Assembly: GCA_000961575.1 (NCBI GenBank)
Contig: LADP01000021.1
Location: 124,001 to 188,000 of the forward strand
Length of the DNA: 64,000 nucleotides
Reading direction: 5' to 3'
From: Peptococcaceae bacterium BRH_c8a
GTDB lineage: Bacteria > Bacillota > Desulfotomaculia > Desulfotomaculales > Desulfallaceae
Part shown: positions 8,657 through 17,220 of the stretch, piece by piece
Layout: every line of letters begins with the position of its first letter
Position numbering within the stretch: the stretch's first letter is position 1
Position numbers and translations under genes: made by a program
The notes under the pieces: generated by a model
Database searches by the model: none
What the model was told of the DNA's origin: nothing
Seen by the model: the letters and a program-made list of their open reading frames with translations, nothing else

Positions 8657-9495
8657 TTCTCGTCGTTCTTGGGTGACAAAAAACAGTCCCGGTGGCCAAA
8701 TATGAATTCCTTACCCAGAAAGGCGTGTACAGCTTTGTCGCCGGCTGGTATTTCACGCTGGCATACCTGGCAAGGCTTAGTTTCTTTGTTTGGAAGCACA
8801 GCGCCGGTTAAAGCTTTTTCTTTCCAGGTAATGTTTGCTGGTTCAAGTTTATTTTTGTGCGGTTGTACAGGTGTACAACCGGGGTGATAGTACCGGCTTT
8901 TTTTCTTGCCGTGCTCCCTGTACCTGTATTGCACCATTGGTGTGAAGGGCTGAATTTTTTCTCGGCAGCGTGAGCACTTCCTGACATGCCCGGTATTGGC
9001 CCTGAGGATATATTTAAACTGAGCCGGTTTGCAGCGTACGCGCATATCCTTAATGAACTGGTTTCGGGATAAGTCCTCTTTAATCCAGACGTCCACAGAG
9101 CGGTAGAACTCTCGGTAATTACGCTCCTCCAACTGAATATCCGAAGGAAACCCTGCTTCCACTAGTTGTTCTTGAAAAGAGCTTTCGGCCACCTCGTGGG
9201 CCAGGCCGTCCATTTTAGCCGTTTCCCATTGGTAGCCGTTATCGGTGAGCCATTCATGCAAGTTGTAAAACAGGTTGCTGGAACATACGTAAAGAAAGTC
9301 TTCTTTGGTAACTCCCGCTTCATGTAACATTTCCAGTACCTTTTTAAATACCATATCTTCAACGGAAATGCTGCTTTCCCAGGTAAGTGGCAAAACCCTT
9401 TGATGAATGCACCTTGGGTCTTCACTGACCAGTACCAAAACCTCGGAAAAAGCTTTACAGCCGCCGCCTGCGTCTTCGATATACCAGTATGTCAT
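8653..9495 (-). CDS. Hypothetical protein with two C-terminal Cys-rich zinc modules
   Basis: A 280-residue protein I do not recognise. The N-terminal half (residues 1-165) looks globular, with a ribonuclease-H-like beta pattern (TYWYIEDAGG, EDFLYVCSSNL). The C-terminal part has two zinc-binding candidates: CSRC with YHPGC (about residues 174-208) and CQVC with GHRDC (about 243-272), treble-clef or LIM-like in spacing. It converges on the metallophosphoesterase with overlapping stop codons. A nucleic-acid or protein-binding role is only a guess. Confidence 0.65.
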   Translation of the reverse strand: MTYWYIEDAGGGCKAFSEVLVLVSEDPRCIHQRVLPLTWESSISVEDMVFKKVLEMLHEAGVTKEDFLYVCSSNLFYNLHEWLTDNGYQWETAKMDGLAHEVAESSFQEQLVEAGFPSDIQLEERNYREFYRSVDVWIKEDLSRNQFIKDMRVRCKPAQFKYILRANTGHVRKCSRCREKIQPFTPMVQYRYREHGKKKSRYYHPGCTPVQPHKNKLEPANITWKEKALTGAVLPNKETKPCQVCQREIPAGDKAVHAFLGKEFIFGHRDCFLSPKNDEN

Positions 9496-9604
9496 CCGCG
9501 ACCTCCAGTTATGGATGCAACCGCATAAGTTGGGGCGAGTGTGCCCATTACCTTACTTTGGCAGATTGTATTGCTATTATTATTTACTATTAATTAGATT
9601 CTAG

Positions 9605-9632
9605 TTGACTTGCCTGTATTATGATATATTAT
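9605..9632 (+). promoter_or_regulatory. Probable sigma-A promoter
   Basis: TTGACT at 9605-9610, 16 bp, TATTAT at 9627-9632, about 55 bp upstream of the gene starting at 9688. Confidence 0.45.
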
Positions 9633-9687
9633 AACATAAGCAGATGTTAAATGTCTTTGCATGTTTGCAGCCTGGGAGGGGGATAAA

Positions 9688-10023
9688 ATGTCCATTTTCG
9701 TTTGCGATGTATGCGGAGAAGAAATTGCCTTGCATGAAGGGATTCTTACCTGGTCCAGGAGCAACAGTACCTTGACAAATTTTAAGCTGACCCATAAGAA
9801 TGACGACACAGGACGTGTCTGCCGCCCAGAGGAAAATAACCGTTTTAAGGATCTTTATACATTAACCCTGCTTTCCGGCTATCTTGAGTTTACAAATTAT
9901 CTTTTTGAACGATGGGAAAACGGATTTACCCTTAAAGACGCCGAAATGTTGGAGAGTGTGATGCAGCAATTGAACCTGCACATGCACGAAAAGTTAATCT
10001 TGTTAGCAGAAGACGAGGAATAA
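9688..10023 (+). CDS. Small hypothetical protein with a CDVCG motif
   Basis: A 111-residue protein starting MSIFVCDVCGEEI, which suggests half of a zinc ribbon; only one further Cys (RVCRPEE) is present. The rest is helical and acidic. The ATG at 9688 is preceded by GGGAGGGGG; an in-frame upstream ATG at 9661 would bury this site. It is transcribed alone, with a promoter upstream and a strong terminator downstream. No family recognised. Confidence 0.65.
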   Translation: MSIFVCDVCGEEIALHEGILTWSRSNSTLTNFKLTHKNDDTGRVCRPEENNRFKDLYTLTLLSGYLEFTNYLFERWENGFTLKDAEMLESVMQQLNLHMHEKLILLAEDEE

Positions 10024-10035
10024 TACTTTCGATAC

Positions 10036-10066
10036 AACCCTGGTTTAGGAACCGGGGTTTTTTATT
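10036..10066 (+). terminator. Intrinsic terminator
   Basis: AACCCTGGTT at 10036-10045 pairs with AACCGGGGTT at 10050-10059 around a TAGG loop, followed by a T-run. It ends the 9688-10023 transcript. Confidence 0.85.
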
Positions 10067-10202
10067 TTAGCTAAAAAGACAAAGTGCGCAGTTAGAAATG
10101 ATTTCTGGGCGAACTAATCAGGGTTAAATTGGCTCATGTGTTTTTCGTATTTGAAGTTGACGGTTTACAAACAATAGGTCAAAAAGAAAGGCGGTGTTTT
10201 AA

Positions 10203-10361
10203 ATGCAGGATAACAAGAAAACCTTTAAACACGAGCTGGTGCAGGAGGAATCGCCTATTGAATTATGGGACAAGGACGAGAAGGGCGAGGCCTTGCGTCA
10301 GAACCCTTACAAGACCCCGCCCAATAACTTAACGACCAAACAGAAAAAGTACGGTTTTTAA
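10203..10361 (+). CDS. 52-residue charged hypothetical protein
   Basis: An ATG-started frame after AAAGGCGGTG encodes MQDNKKTFKHELVQEE and continues as a highly charged, Pro/Asn/Lys-rich peptide ending KKYGF. There is no membrane span or Cys. It is bounded downstream by a perfect 13-bp hairpin. It could be a small acid-soluble or spore-associated protein by composition, but no family motif is visible. Confidence 0.5.
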   Translation: MQDNKKTFKHELVQEESPIELWDKDEKGEALRQNPYKTPPNNLTTKQKKYGF

Positions 10362-10365
10362 AACA

Positions 10366-10401
10366 CGGCCAGTTTGCAACAACGGTGATGCAAACTGGCC
10401 G
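10366..10401. terminator. Bidirectional terminator-like hairpin
   Basis: A perfect 13-bp stem, CGGCCAGTTTGCA (10366-10378) with its complement at 10389-10401, lies between the convergent small gene and the aminotransferase gene. T-rich sequence follows on both strands. Confidence 0.7.
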
Positions 10402-10423
10402 GGTTTAATAATTTAGCAGTCTA

Positions 10424-11608
10424 TTACATATTAAACTCTTTGGCCAGCGTTTCAAAAGCAGGCAGCGAATTACGGATCATCTGCATGTCTACGCAATAAG
10501 AAAGCCTGAAGAAACCGGGGCCACCGAAACCGCTGCCTGGAACAAGCAGTAAGTTATATTTCTGGGCCTGTAGTACGAATTCCACGTCATCCGCAATGGG
10601 GCTGCGCGGGAATAAATAAAATGCGCCCATTGGTTTAACCAATTTAAAACCAAGTTTTACCAGATGATTATATAGCATGTCACGCTTGGCCATATATTCT
10701 CCGATATCCACGCTTTCGCGCTGCAGAGGTGCTACCAGGCGTTGGGCCAGAGCCGGCGCATTAACGAAGCCCAGAGTACGGTTACAAAATACCAGTCCTT
10801 CCAGCAAAAGCGAAGCATCCTCTATGGCGGGATTGATGGCTATGTAACCAATGCGTTCTCCCGGCAGGGCCAGGTCCTTGCTGTGGGAAGTCACCACAAT
10901 TGAATTTTTTATAAATGTAAAGATTTGTGGTACGGTAAATCCATCGTAAACTATTTTGGCGTAGGGTTCATCCGATATCACGTAAATAGTGGTGCCTAGT
11001 TCTTGTTCTTTCTCATTAAGCAACCGGGCCAGGGTGACCAGTGACTCGGCGGGATAAACTGCCCCGGTGGGGTTATTGGGTGAATTAAGCAAAACCGCAC
11101 GGGTTTGGGGGCCTACTGCTGCTGCCACCGCTTCCGGGTCAAGTTGGAAATTTTCACCCGTGGGTACTTCCTTGAAGGTACCGCCGTGGTTATCAATGTA
11201 AAAACGGTATTCCACAAAATAAGGGGTTGGTATAATGACCTCTTCGCCAGGGTTTAACAGTGTTTTCAAGACCACATTTAAAGCTCCCCCGGCTCCGCAG
11301 GTCATTACCACGTGGTCTGCGGTGACCGGTTGACCCGATTCTTCCGCCAGCACTTGGGCCACTGCCTGCCTAGTTTCAGGGTATCCGGCGTTGCTCATAT
11401 ATCTGTGCATCCCGGGCAGAGGGTTTTGAGCCAGCTTTAGCAGTTCTTCATGAAACGCTTTGGGGGGTTCAACATTGGGGTTACCAAGAGTGAAATCGTA
11501 CACCTTGTCGGCGCCGTGAATGCGCCTTAGTTTTTCCCCCTCCTCAAACATTTTTCTAATCCATGATGAAGCAGATAAGAATTTTTCAATTTTACCGGCA
11601 ATTGGCAT
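10424..11608 (-). CDS. Class I/II PLP-dependent aminotransferase
   Basis: A 394-residue fold-type I aminotransferase. NNPTGAVYP, the DEPY aspartate/tyrosine pair, the PLP lysine in SHSKDLALPGERIGY (about residue 243) and the substrate-carboxylate Arg in FFRLSYC are all present, so it should be active. The start at 11608 has AGGAGG 8 nt upstream; a frame to 11650 is less likely. It resembles aspartate/aromatic or alanine-type aminotransferases often annotated only as pyridoxal-phosphate aminotransferase; the substrate cannot be fixed. Transcribed alone. Confidence 0.85.
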   Translation of the reverse strand: MPIAGKIEKFLSASSWIRKMFEEGEKLRRIHGADKVYDFTLGNPNVEPPKAFHEELLKLAQNPLPGMHRYMSNAGYPETRQAVAQVLAEESGQPVTADHVVMTCGAGGALNVVLKTLLNPGEEVIIPTPYFVEYRFYIDNHGGTFKEVPTGENFQLDPEAVAAAVGPQTRAVLLNSPNNPTGAVYPAESLVTLARLLNEKEQELGTTIYVISDEPYAKIVYDGFTVPQIFTFIKNSIVVTSHSKDLALPGERIGYIAINPAIEDASLLLEGLVFCNRTLGFVNAPALAQRLVAPLQRESVDIGEYMAKRDMLYNHLVKLGFKLVKPMGAFYLFPRSPIADDVEFVLQAQKYNLLLVPGSGFGGPGFFRLSYCVDMQMIRNSLPAFETLAKEFNM

Positions 11609-11760
11609 GAAACAAACCTCCTTTTGGGGTGATGTCGGTATTGTTGGCACTCATTTTATGGTTATTATTTCTGGCTGCCCATAGGAAATACCTGCCTTGG
11701 TCTGAAATAACAACAGCCAGGTTCTGGCGTTGGAACTTTTTGGGGCCAATTGTCGTCTAT

Positions 11761-11798
11761 TAATTAGTGCTTTTTTGCAAAATAGGATGCACTAATTA
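11761..11798. promoter_or_regulatory. Inverted repeat just upstream of the SLH gene
   Basis: TAATTAGTGC at 11761-11770 and GCACTAATTA at 11789-11798 form a perfect 10-bp inverted repeat with 18 bp between. It ends next to the GGGGGTG ribosome site, so it could be an operator or a leader hairpin. Confidence 0.4.
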
Positions 11799-11811
11799 GT
11801 GGGGGTGAAAT

Positions 11812-12972
11812 ATGAGTCTACCTAGAGATGTTTTAACGGTGGCTTTATTATGTACTGTAATGGTGTTGGGGGTTCCCATGCCGGTTGCCGGAAATGAACC
11901 TGACCCAGGGACGACTACTGATGGGACAAGTATTTTTGCAGACGTTGATGCGGAGCACTGGGCTTATGAGCCTATTATAAGCATGGCTGAACGAAATGTT
12001 TTAAACGGATATCCAGATGGCAGTTTTAAGCCCCTGCAGCAAGTTTCCCGGGCTGAATTTGCCGCCATGTTGACCTCGGCCGCCGGTTTAAAAGCCAGCG
12101 GAACCAACGGGAATCAATTTGTTGATATTCCCGAGCAAATATGGTTTCATCAGGCAGCGTTGGTTGCAGCCCGGTATTTACCGGGTAATTATGAACAGGA
12201 CGGCAAACGGTACTTTTTACCCTATGAAGATGCCACCAGGGAAGATGTGGTTGTGGCACTGGTTAAAGCGCTGGGGGCCGGCAGTCAGTATGCGGATCCG
12301 GGTGTTTTAAACGCCCGGTTTAGCGATTATGAAGAACTTACAGTGGCGGCTAGAATGCCACTGGCCTGGGCATTCCAAAACAACTTGCTTAAGGGGTTCC
12401 CGGACGGGACGCTGAAGCCCAGGGAAGGTATTTCCCGCGCTGAGGTGGCGGCATTGCTACACAGAGCTTTCTTTATCGATACTTCTATCGAGGGGTTGCT
12501 GGCCGGCCGCCGGATCGAACATTTAAATGGCAGTGACCGGGAATTAAATGACTTGACTACTATTTTACAGAGTAAGTACGGTGAAATTAAACCAGGCTCT
12601 TTACAGGCATATGCAATTGCATACTACGCCCGGAAGGTAAATTTTTACGAAGGTGAAGGTACTCAGGTGTTGTATGTTTTTGGTAATATTGATTTCAGGT
12701 ACCATAGCTGGGAAGCTGAATTTGAGTGTAATGCCGAGGGTGTACGGAAATTTACTGAAAATGTGGCCCGGGAAACCGCCCGCCTGTACCCTCGGGATAC
12801 AATTCTGGTGATGCTCGGGCACCAAAACAAGTTCCTGTTTGACGTAAGCGGGGTTTATGAAAATAAATATCTGGACAGGACTGCGGATGGTTGGCAATTA
12901 AAACGGTTTTATACCGGGGTGATGGTTAACAACGGAGCAATTGTTGATACCTGGACCGAACAAAAAACTTGA
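11812..12972 (+). CDS. Secreted S-layer homology (SLH) domain protein
   Basis: A 386-residue exported protein. A signal peptide (hydrophobic stretch about residues 8-27, cleavage likely after PVAG) is followed by three SLH repeats at about residues 38-95, 100-160 and 165-225, with hallmarks such as HWAYEPI, GYPDGSFKP, SRAEFAAML and GFPDGTLKP, SRAEVAALL. SLH repeats bind pyruvylated secondary cell wall polymers and anchor proteins to the cell surface. The remaining 150 residues form an unassigned domain. Transcribed alone. Confidence 0.88.
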   Translation: MSLPRDVLTVALLCTVMVLGVPMPVAGNEPDPGTTTDGTSIFADVDAEHWAYEPIISMAERNVLNGYPDGSFKPLQQVSRAEFAAMLTSAAGLKASGTNGNQFVDIPEQIWFHQAALVAARYLPGNYEQDGKRYFLPYEDATREDVVVALVKALGAGSQYADPGVLNARFSDYEELTVAARMPLAWAFQNNLLKGFPDGTLKPREGISRAEVAALLHRAFFIDTSIEGLLAGRRIEHLNGSDRELNDLTTILQSKYGEIKPGSLQAYAIAYYARKVNFYEGEGTQVLYVFGNIDFRYHSWEAEFECNAEGVRKFTENVARETARLYPRDTILVMLGHQNKFLFDVSGVYENKYLDRTADGWQLKRFYTGVMVNNGAIVDTWTEQKT

Positions 12973-12993
12973 TTACAAGTGGCCCCCTATATT

Positions 12994-14421
12994 TTATTCG
13001 TCGGCTTCTACTTCGGATTCTGCTTTGTCGTACCGTTTTCTCTCCAGGGTAAAACCCTGATCCGGCCTGATCACTGAGATGGAGTCAGCCGCAACCAGTC
13101 GCATTTTCTCGCCTTCCGGTTTAAAGTGCAATAAAACTACCGAGTATGGGATATGCATTGCTTGCAAGCCCCGCAGGCCGGATGCCCCGGATGTGCCCGC
13201 ATTGACCAGCACACTGCTCGACCTGGTTTCCACTTTCAACTGGTGATTATGACCGAATAAGATAACCGGGGCCGAACCAACCAGTGACTGAGCTATTCTA
13301 TCGTTGTGCAGCATTAAAACGTCGACTTCTGCCGGGAGTTGTCCCAGTTGGTCCATCACCTGCACCACCAGTCGCGGGATGCTACTAAGGTCGGGCGGCA
13401 GTACCGTAGTTAGGGCGGCAGAGGGGTCCGGTACACCGTAGAAAACAAGATTATTGACCTCCAGCATCCCGTTAACCACTGTTACACCAGGAACTGTACC
13501 CATTCTATCCACTATAGATGGGGAATCGTGATTGCCCGCGATGAACAGGTAAGGAACATCCAACTGGTGCAGACGGTCAATCAGCAAGGTTTCCAGCGGG
13601 CTGCCGAAGTCGCTGATGTCGCCGGTGTCGATAATCATGTCTACCTTGAATAATGCGGCTATCTGCATCACGAAATCCATACCGGCGGGGTTATTATGCA
13701 GATCGGAAATATGCAGAATTTTAAAGCTTGCCTCTTCTTCACCCAGGGGCTGTAGTTCGTCCACCTGGGCATATAATTGATTTAAACCGCTGGCTACATC
13801 CTCTAGCTGGTCACCAAGAGTTTCAATTTTACCCAAAGTCTCCTGGGCCATACTTACCATCCAGGGTGCCGCCCGAAGCACGCCTGAATACTGCGGGTTG
13901 CGGAAGGCACTTTGGTCATAAGTCAGGTAGGTACTTAAAAGAAGCACACTGGTTAGCAGGAAACCGGCCGCTAGGCCGGTAATATATTTACGGGGTTTTT
14001 TTGTCCGGGTCAGGTAGACACCCAGGGCACTACCCAACAGGGCCAGGGCCAGTATTTTTAAAATAAAAAGTGCTGCCACTCGCCGTAAGGCCAGCCTGCC
14101 CTGGTTGATGAGTTCGTCCCGCTCCAGAGGCCCGGCCAGCAGTTGTTGCAACGGTTGGAGATCAATATTTTCCAGGCGCAGCTTAATTAACACCGGCGTG
14201 ACGTGGGTGTGTGCCCTGATGGTGCCAAGAGGTGGAATTTCCACTTCGGTATAGCCGGTTTCATGAAATTGTACCCCGATTCGAAATTGCAGTGCCTCAA
14301 TGTAGAAATTCATATGGCCGAAGAGACTAATAAGAAGTAGCGCGCCAACGATGGCCACTAAGGGGATGTAAAGTCGCTTTGTTTTTTTCAGATCAAATAT
14401 TTTTTTAAAATCAAATGCCAT
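12994..14421 (-). CDS. Membrane-anchored metallophosphoesterase
   Basis: A 475-residue protein with an N-terminal transmembrane segment (about residues 18-38), a second and third around residues 112-165, and a calcineurin-like phosphoesterase domain from about residue 225. Metal motifs HISDLHNN, DTGDISD, AGNHDSP and FGHNHQ are present. The gene converges on the SLH gene with 21 bp between the ends. Substrate unknown. The three-span N-terminal half is unusual compared with compact family members. Confidence 0.82.
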   Translation of the reverse strand: MAFDFKKIFDLKKTKRLYIPLVAIVGALLLISLFGHMNFYIEALQFRIGVQFHETGYTEVEIPPLGTIRAHTHVTPVLIKLRLENIDLQPLQQLLAGPLERDELINQGRLALRRVAALFILKILALALLGSALGVYLTRTKKPRKYITGLAAGFLLTSVLLLSTYLTYDQSAFRNPQYSGVLRAAPWMVSMAQETLGKIETLGDQLEDVASGLNQLYAQVDELQPLGEEEASFKILHISDLHNNPAGMDFVMQIAALFKVDMIIDTGDISDFGSPLETLLIDRLHQLDVPYLFIAGNHDSPSIVDRMGTVPGVTVVNGMLEVNNLVFYGVPDPSAALTTVLPPDLSSIPRLVVQVMDQLGQLPAEVDVLMLHNDRIAQSLVGSAPVILFGHNHQLKVETRSSSVLVNAGTSGASGLRGLQAMHIPYSVVLLHFKPEGEKMRLVAADSISVIRPDQGFTLERKRYDKAESEVEADE

Positions 14422-14453
14422 TTGCGGCTCTCCTGGTCACGATTATTTAAAAG

Positions 14454-14535
14454 AAAGTCCAAAATCCAAAGTCCAAAATCCAAAGTCCAAAATCCAAAAT
14501 CCAAAATCCAAAGTCCAAAATCCAAAGTCCAAAAT
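14454..14535. repeat. Heptanucleotide tandem array (AAAGTCC/AAAATCC)
   Basis: Eleven perfect 7-bp units alternate between AAAGTCC and AAAATCC from 14454 to 14530, plus a partial unit. Inverted copies of the same core (TTTTGACC, TTTGACT) follow near 14570-14580. It lies in the 250-bp divergent gap between the metallophosphoesterase and DegT-family genes. Confidence 0.9.
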
Positions 14536-14674
14536 TAGTCAAAAATTCTTAAAGCCACATATATTTTGACCTTTGACTTGAGACTGGGCAATCTAACTTA
14601 TATCTTGACCGAACAGGGTAATTATTAAAAATTTTTATTTTAACAATATTAAAAGGGGGAAAGGGGCCTGTGTG

Positions 14675-15886
14675 ATGACAAACAAACCGGCAGTGGTCGG
14701 GGGGGTGCCGGTTCGCAGCCGGATGCTACCCCTAGCGGCAGCGGAAATGACAACGGATGATATTCAGGCGGTTACCCAGGTACTTAGTGATGGTGTGCTG
14801 GGCAGCGGCGACAAAGTAAAGGAATTTGAAACGGCCGTGGCAGATTATGTAGGTGCCAGGTACGCTGTGGCAGTATCGTCCGGAGCTGCCGGTCTCCACG
14901 TGGCCCTTATGTCCGCCGCAGTGGGTCACGAGGACGAGGTTATCACCACAGCCTTGACCCACCCCGCAACATCCAACTGTATCCTTTATCAGAACGGCAT
15001 ACACACATTTGTGGATGTAGAGCCAAAAACTTATAACATAGATCCGGTAAAAGTAAAATATCGCATTACCGGACGGACCCAGGCGTTAATTCCGGTCCAT
15101 TTTGCCGGTAATCCTTGCGAACTTGATTTACTGCATGACCTGGCCCGGGAAAATGATTTATGTGTTATTGAGGACGCTGCCCACGCACTGGGTGGTTACT
15201 ATAAAGGGAAGAGAATCGGTGCACTAAGCGACTTTACCGTATTCAGTTTCAGCGATCCGCAGCACTGTTTTACGGGAGAAGGCGGCATAGTAACTACCAA
15301 TTCCGAGGAGTTCTTTGAGTGGATGCTTGTTTTTCGAGAAAACGGGTTGGTGCGTGACCCGCAAAAAATGATTAGTCCAGAACGACCGTGGCGGAAAGAG
15401 ATGCAGGATCGGGGTTATAACTACCGGCTTACCGATATGCAGGCAGCTCTGGGTATTTCCCAACTGGCCCGGGTGGAAGATTTCATCGGCCGCCGTACGG
15501 ATATAGCCGATCTTTATAACCGGGCTTTGGCCGGTCACCCCGCTATAACTCTGCCGAAGCAAAATCCCCAGGGACGTTCCACCTGGCATCGTTACATTAT
15601 AACTCTGTGCATGGAACAGTTGAAGGCCAGCCGGACTGAAATATTTAACGCTTTAAGAGCCGAAAACATTGAGGTAGGAGTGCACTACCTGCCGGTTTTT
15701 CTGCACCCTTATTACCTTTGGATCGGGCACCCCGACGTATGTACTATTGAAGGCAGCCTATGTCCCGTTGCTGAGGATCTTTATAACCGGTTTTTAACCC
15801 TGCCCCTGTACCCATCCATGACTGACCATGATGTGCAGGATGTTATCAATGCTGTTACGCGGGTAGTGGATTACTATTTGTTGTAA
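14675..15886 (+). CDS. DegT/DnrJ/EryC1-family protein lacking the PLP lysine
   Basis: A 403-residue fold-type I protein of the sugar aminotransferase family: SSGAAGLHVAL, the Asp of the PLP pyridine contact in VIEDAAHALGG, and TGEGGIVTT are clear. At the position of the Schiff-base lysine (normally SFHxxK) the sequence reads SFSDPQH, so Gln196 replaces Lys and His197 follows. Dehydratases of this family (ColD, RfbH) have His at the Lys position, so loss of aminotransferase activity is likely but some other PLP or PMP chemistry is possible. No polysaccharide genes are adjacent. ATG 14675 is preferred over GTG 14672. Confidence 0.8.
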   Translation: MTNKPAVVGGVPVRSRMLPLAAAEMTTDDIQAVTQVLSDGVLGSGDKVKEFETAVADYVGARYAVAVSSGAAGLHVALMSAAVGHEDEVITTALTHPATSNCILYQNGIHTFVDVEPKTYNIDPVKVKYRITGRTQALIPVHFAGNPCELDLLHDLARENDLCVIEDAAHALGGYYKGKRIGALSDFTVFSFSDPQHCFTGEGGIVTTNSEEFFEWMLVFRENGLVRDPQKMISPERPWRKEMQDRGYNYRLTDMQAALGISQLARVEDFIGRRTDIADLYNRALAGHPAITLPKQNPQGRSTWHRYIITLCMEQLKASRTEIFNALRAENIEVGVHYLPVFLHPYYLWIGHPDVCTIEGSLCPVAEDLYNRFLTLPLYPSMTDHDVQDVINAVTRVVDYYLL

Positions 15887-15996
15887 TCCACTACTTATTT
15901 TTACTAAAAAGCACCGAACCTCAGAACTAAATATTATTACCAGGCGTGCACCCGGAAAGGGGTTAAAGCACGTTTTTTTTTTGCTTGCTCGTGATC

Positions 15997-16012
15997 TGTG
16001 ATGAATATCACA
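15997..16012. promoter_or_regulatory. CRP/FNR-type palindrome
   Basis: TGTGATGAATATCACA is a perfect dyad of the TGTGA-N6-TCACA class bound by Crp/Fnr-family regulators. It lies about 125 bp upstream of the ferredoxin-like gene at 16137. The regulator is not in the window. Confidence 0.55.
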
Positions 16013-16136
16013 CCTATAGCGCGAGACACTTAACTTTACAGTTATCTTTGTTGTTTTATAGTAAATAATAGAGGTAGTTAATAATGCCTTAGTAGTAACT
16101 AATAAAATCATAAATTCTAAATAAGAGGTGTTAGTT

Positions 16137-16514
16137 ATGGCTGTCAGACAGATTGTCAGTATCGACGAAGAGAAGTGTAACGGTTGTGGTCTTTGTGTGA
16201 GCCCTTGTGTTGAGGGTGCCATCACTATAGAAAACGGTAAAGCCAAAGTAAAAAATGAAAAACTTTGCGATGGGGCCGGTTTTTGTATCGGCGTATGCCC
16301 CCAGGGTGCACTTTCAGTGGAACACCGTGAAGCACCAGGTTTTGATGAACACGCAGTGGAGGAGCACATAAAACAAAACCCGGGGACGTATATTCCCCAG
16401 GTTTGCCATCGGTGCGGCAGGAATGAGGATCAGGTAATCGTACTGCCCTGCCGTAATCGCGGCCAAAGTATATGGGTGTGTACCGGTTGTTTGCCGGCAC
16501 TTATACACGGGTAA
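16137..16514 (+). CDS. Two-cluster ferredoxin-like protein with extra C-terminal Cys motifs
   Basis: A 125-residue iron-sulfur protein. Residues about 12-65 carry two [4Fe-4S] motifs: CNGCGLCVSPC, and CDGAGFCIGVCP, where the spacing before the second Cys is three rather than two residues. Residues 85-120 add CHRCG and CTGC, a likely rubredoxin- or zinc-ribbon-like pair. An electron-transfer role in the cytoplasm is likely. ATG 16137 follows AGAGGTG; a GTG at 16128 is part of that site. A CRP/FNR-like palindrome lies upstream. Confidence 0.78.
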   Translation: MAVRQIVSIDEEKCNGCGLCVSPCVEGAITIENGKAKVKNEKLCDGAGFCIGVCPQGALSVEHREAPGFDEHAVEEHIKQNPGTYIPQVCHRCGRNEDQVIVLPCRNRGQSIWVCTGCLPALIHG

Positions 16515-16553
16515 TACCTGGTGATACCTGTCCGGAAAAAAGACTTTTAGGAT

Positions 16554-16610
16554 TGTCATCCTGAGCGCAGCGAAGGATCTTAAGATTCTTCACTTCGTTC
16601 AGAATGACAT
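16554..16610. repeat. Dispersed hairpin repeat (GTCATCCTGAGCG type), copy 1
   Basis: The element starts TGTCATCCTGAGCG, contains GCGAAGGATC, and ends TTCAGAATGACA, so its ends are inverted copies of each other. A related copy in opposite orientation is at 34816-34879. Confidence 0.75.
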
Positions 16611-16634
16611 TATACTGCATAGCGGTATGGGCAT

Positions 16635-16862
16635 CTACTTGGTTTGGGTGTCTTCAGCGCTTTCAGGTGGTCGTGTAAAAATTGCGCCGGCTGTCTCGAA
16701 ACTGGCATTCATGGCCTCGACGCCTTCTCTCATTGCTTTCAGGGAACGGGAAGTTTGATCCAGCAGCCCCCTGACATATCCCAGTTTTACATCGGCTTGT
16801 TTATCGGTGCTTAATACCAGCAGGATTAGAATTAAAAATAAACTAAAAGGGTTGTTATTCAT
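16635..16862 (-). CDS. Small membrane protein of unknown function
   Basis: A 75-residue protein with an N-terminal hydrophobic helix (NNNPFSLFLILILLVLST) followed by a soluble helical domain. The ATG at 16862 is the first canonical start, but AAAGGAGG lies 16 nt upstream, which is unusually far; a non-canonical start a few codons earlier cannot be excluded. The hydrophobic part resembles the 32-residue peptide at 7341-7439. No family assignment. Confidence 0.5.
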   Translation of the reverse strand: MNNNPFSLFLILILLVLSTDKQADVKLGYVRGLLDQTSRSLKAMREGVEAMNASFETAGAIFTRPPESAEDTQTK

Positions 16863-16990
16863 AATAAGAAATATCCGGCCTCCTTTCACCCCATTCGTTT
16901 TTCTATAATATGCATGGGGCTGTAGAAGGTGAAAAGGCCTGGTTTTATAAGGCCTTGGTAACATGTGTAATCTATTGTATTTACTGTTGT

Positions 16991-17209
16991 TTATACCGGT
17001 CGCAGCGGCATGCTGATGACCGTATCTCTGCCGCAGTTGGGGCAGGTGAACAGGTGATGGCAGCAGGGATCCTCAAATTCGGTGTTATAGTACGGGCTAT
17101 ACGGGCCTGAATAATCGTCGACCGGTCCGCTATCCTGCATTGCACCGCCGCAAGCGCACTGCGGGGAGATCGTCCTCAAGGCATTGCACAATTCACAGGC
17201 TGTATCCAT
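16991..17209 (-). CDS. Cys-rich small protein, probable zinc or Fe-S binding
   Basis: A 72-residue protein with nine Cys, arranged as CELC, CACGG, a CCHH cluster and CPNCG, suggesting one or two zinc ribbons. It starts 11 nt after the siroheme reductase-like gene at 17221 and on the same strand, so the two are probably cotranscribed. The ribosome site is weak. A role in metal delivery or regulation would fit, but is inference. Confidence 0.55.
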   Translation of the reverse strand: MDTACELCNALRTISPQCACGGAMQDSGPVDDYSGPYSPYYNTEFEDPCCHHLFTCPNCGRDTVISMPLRPV

Positions 17210-17220
17210 AATTAAAAAAC

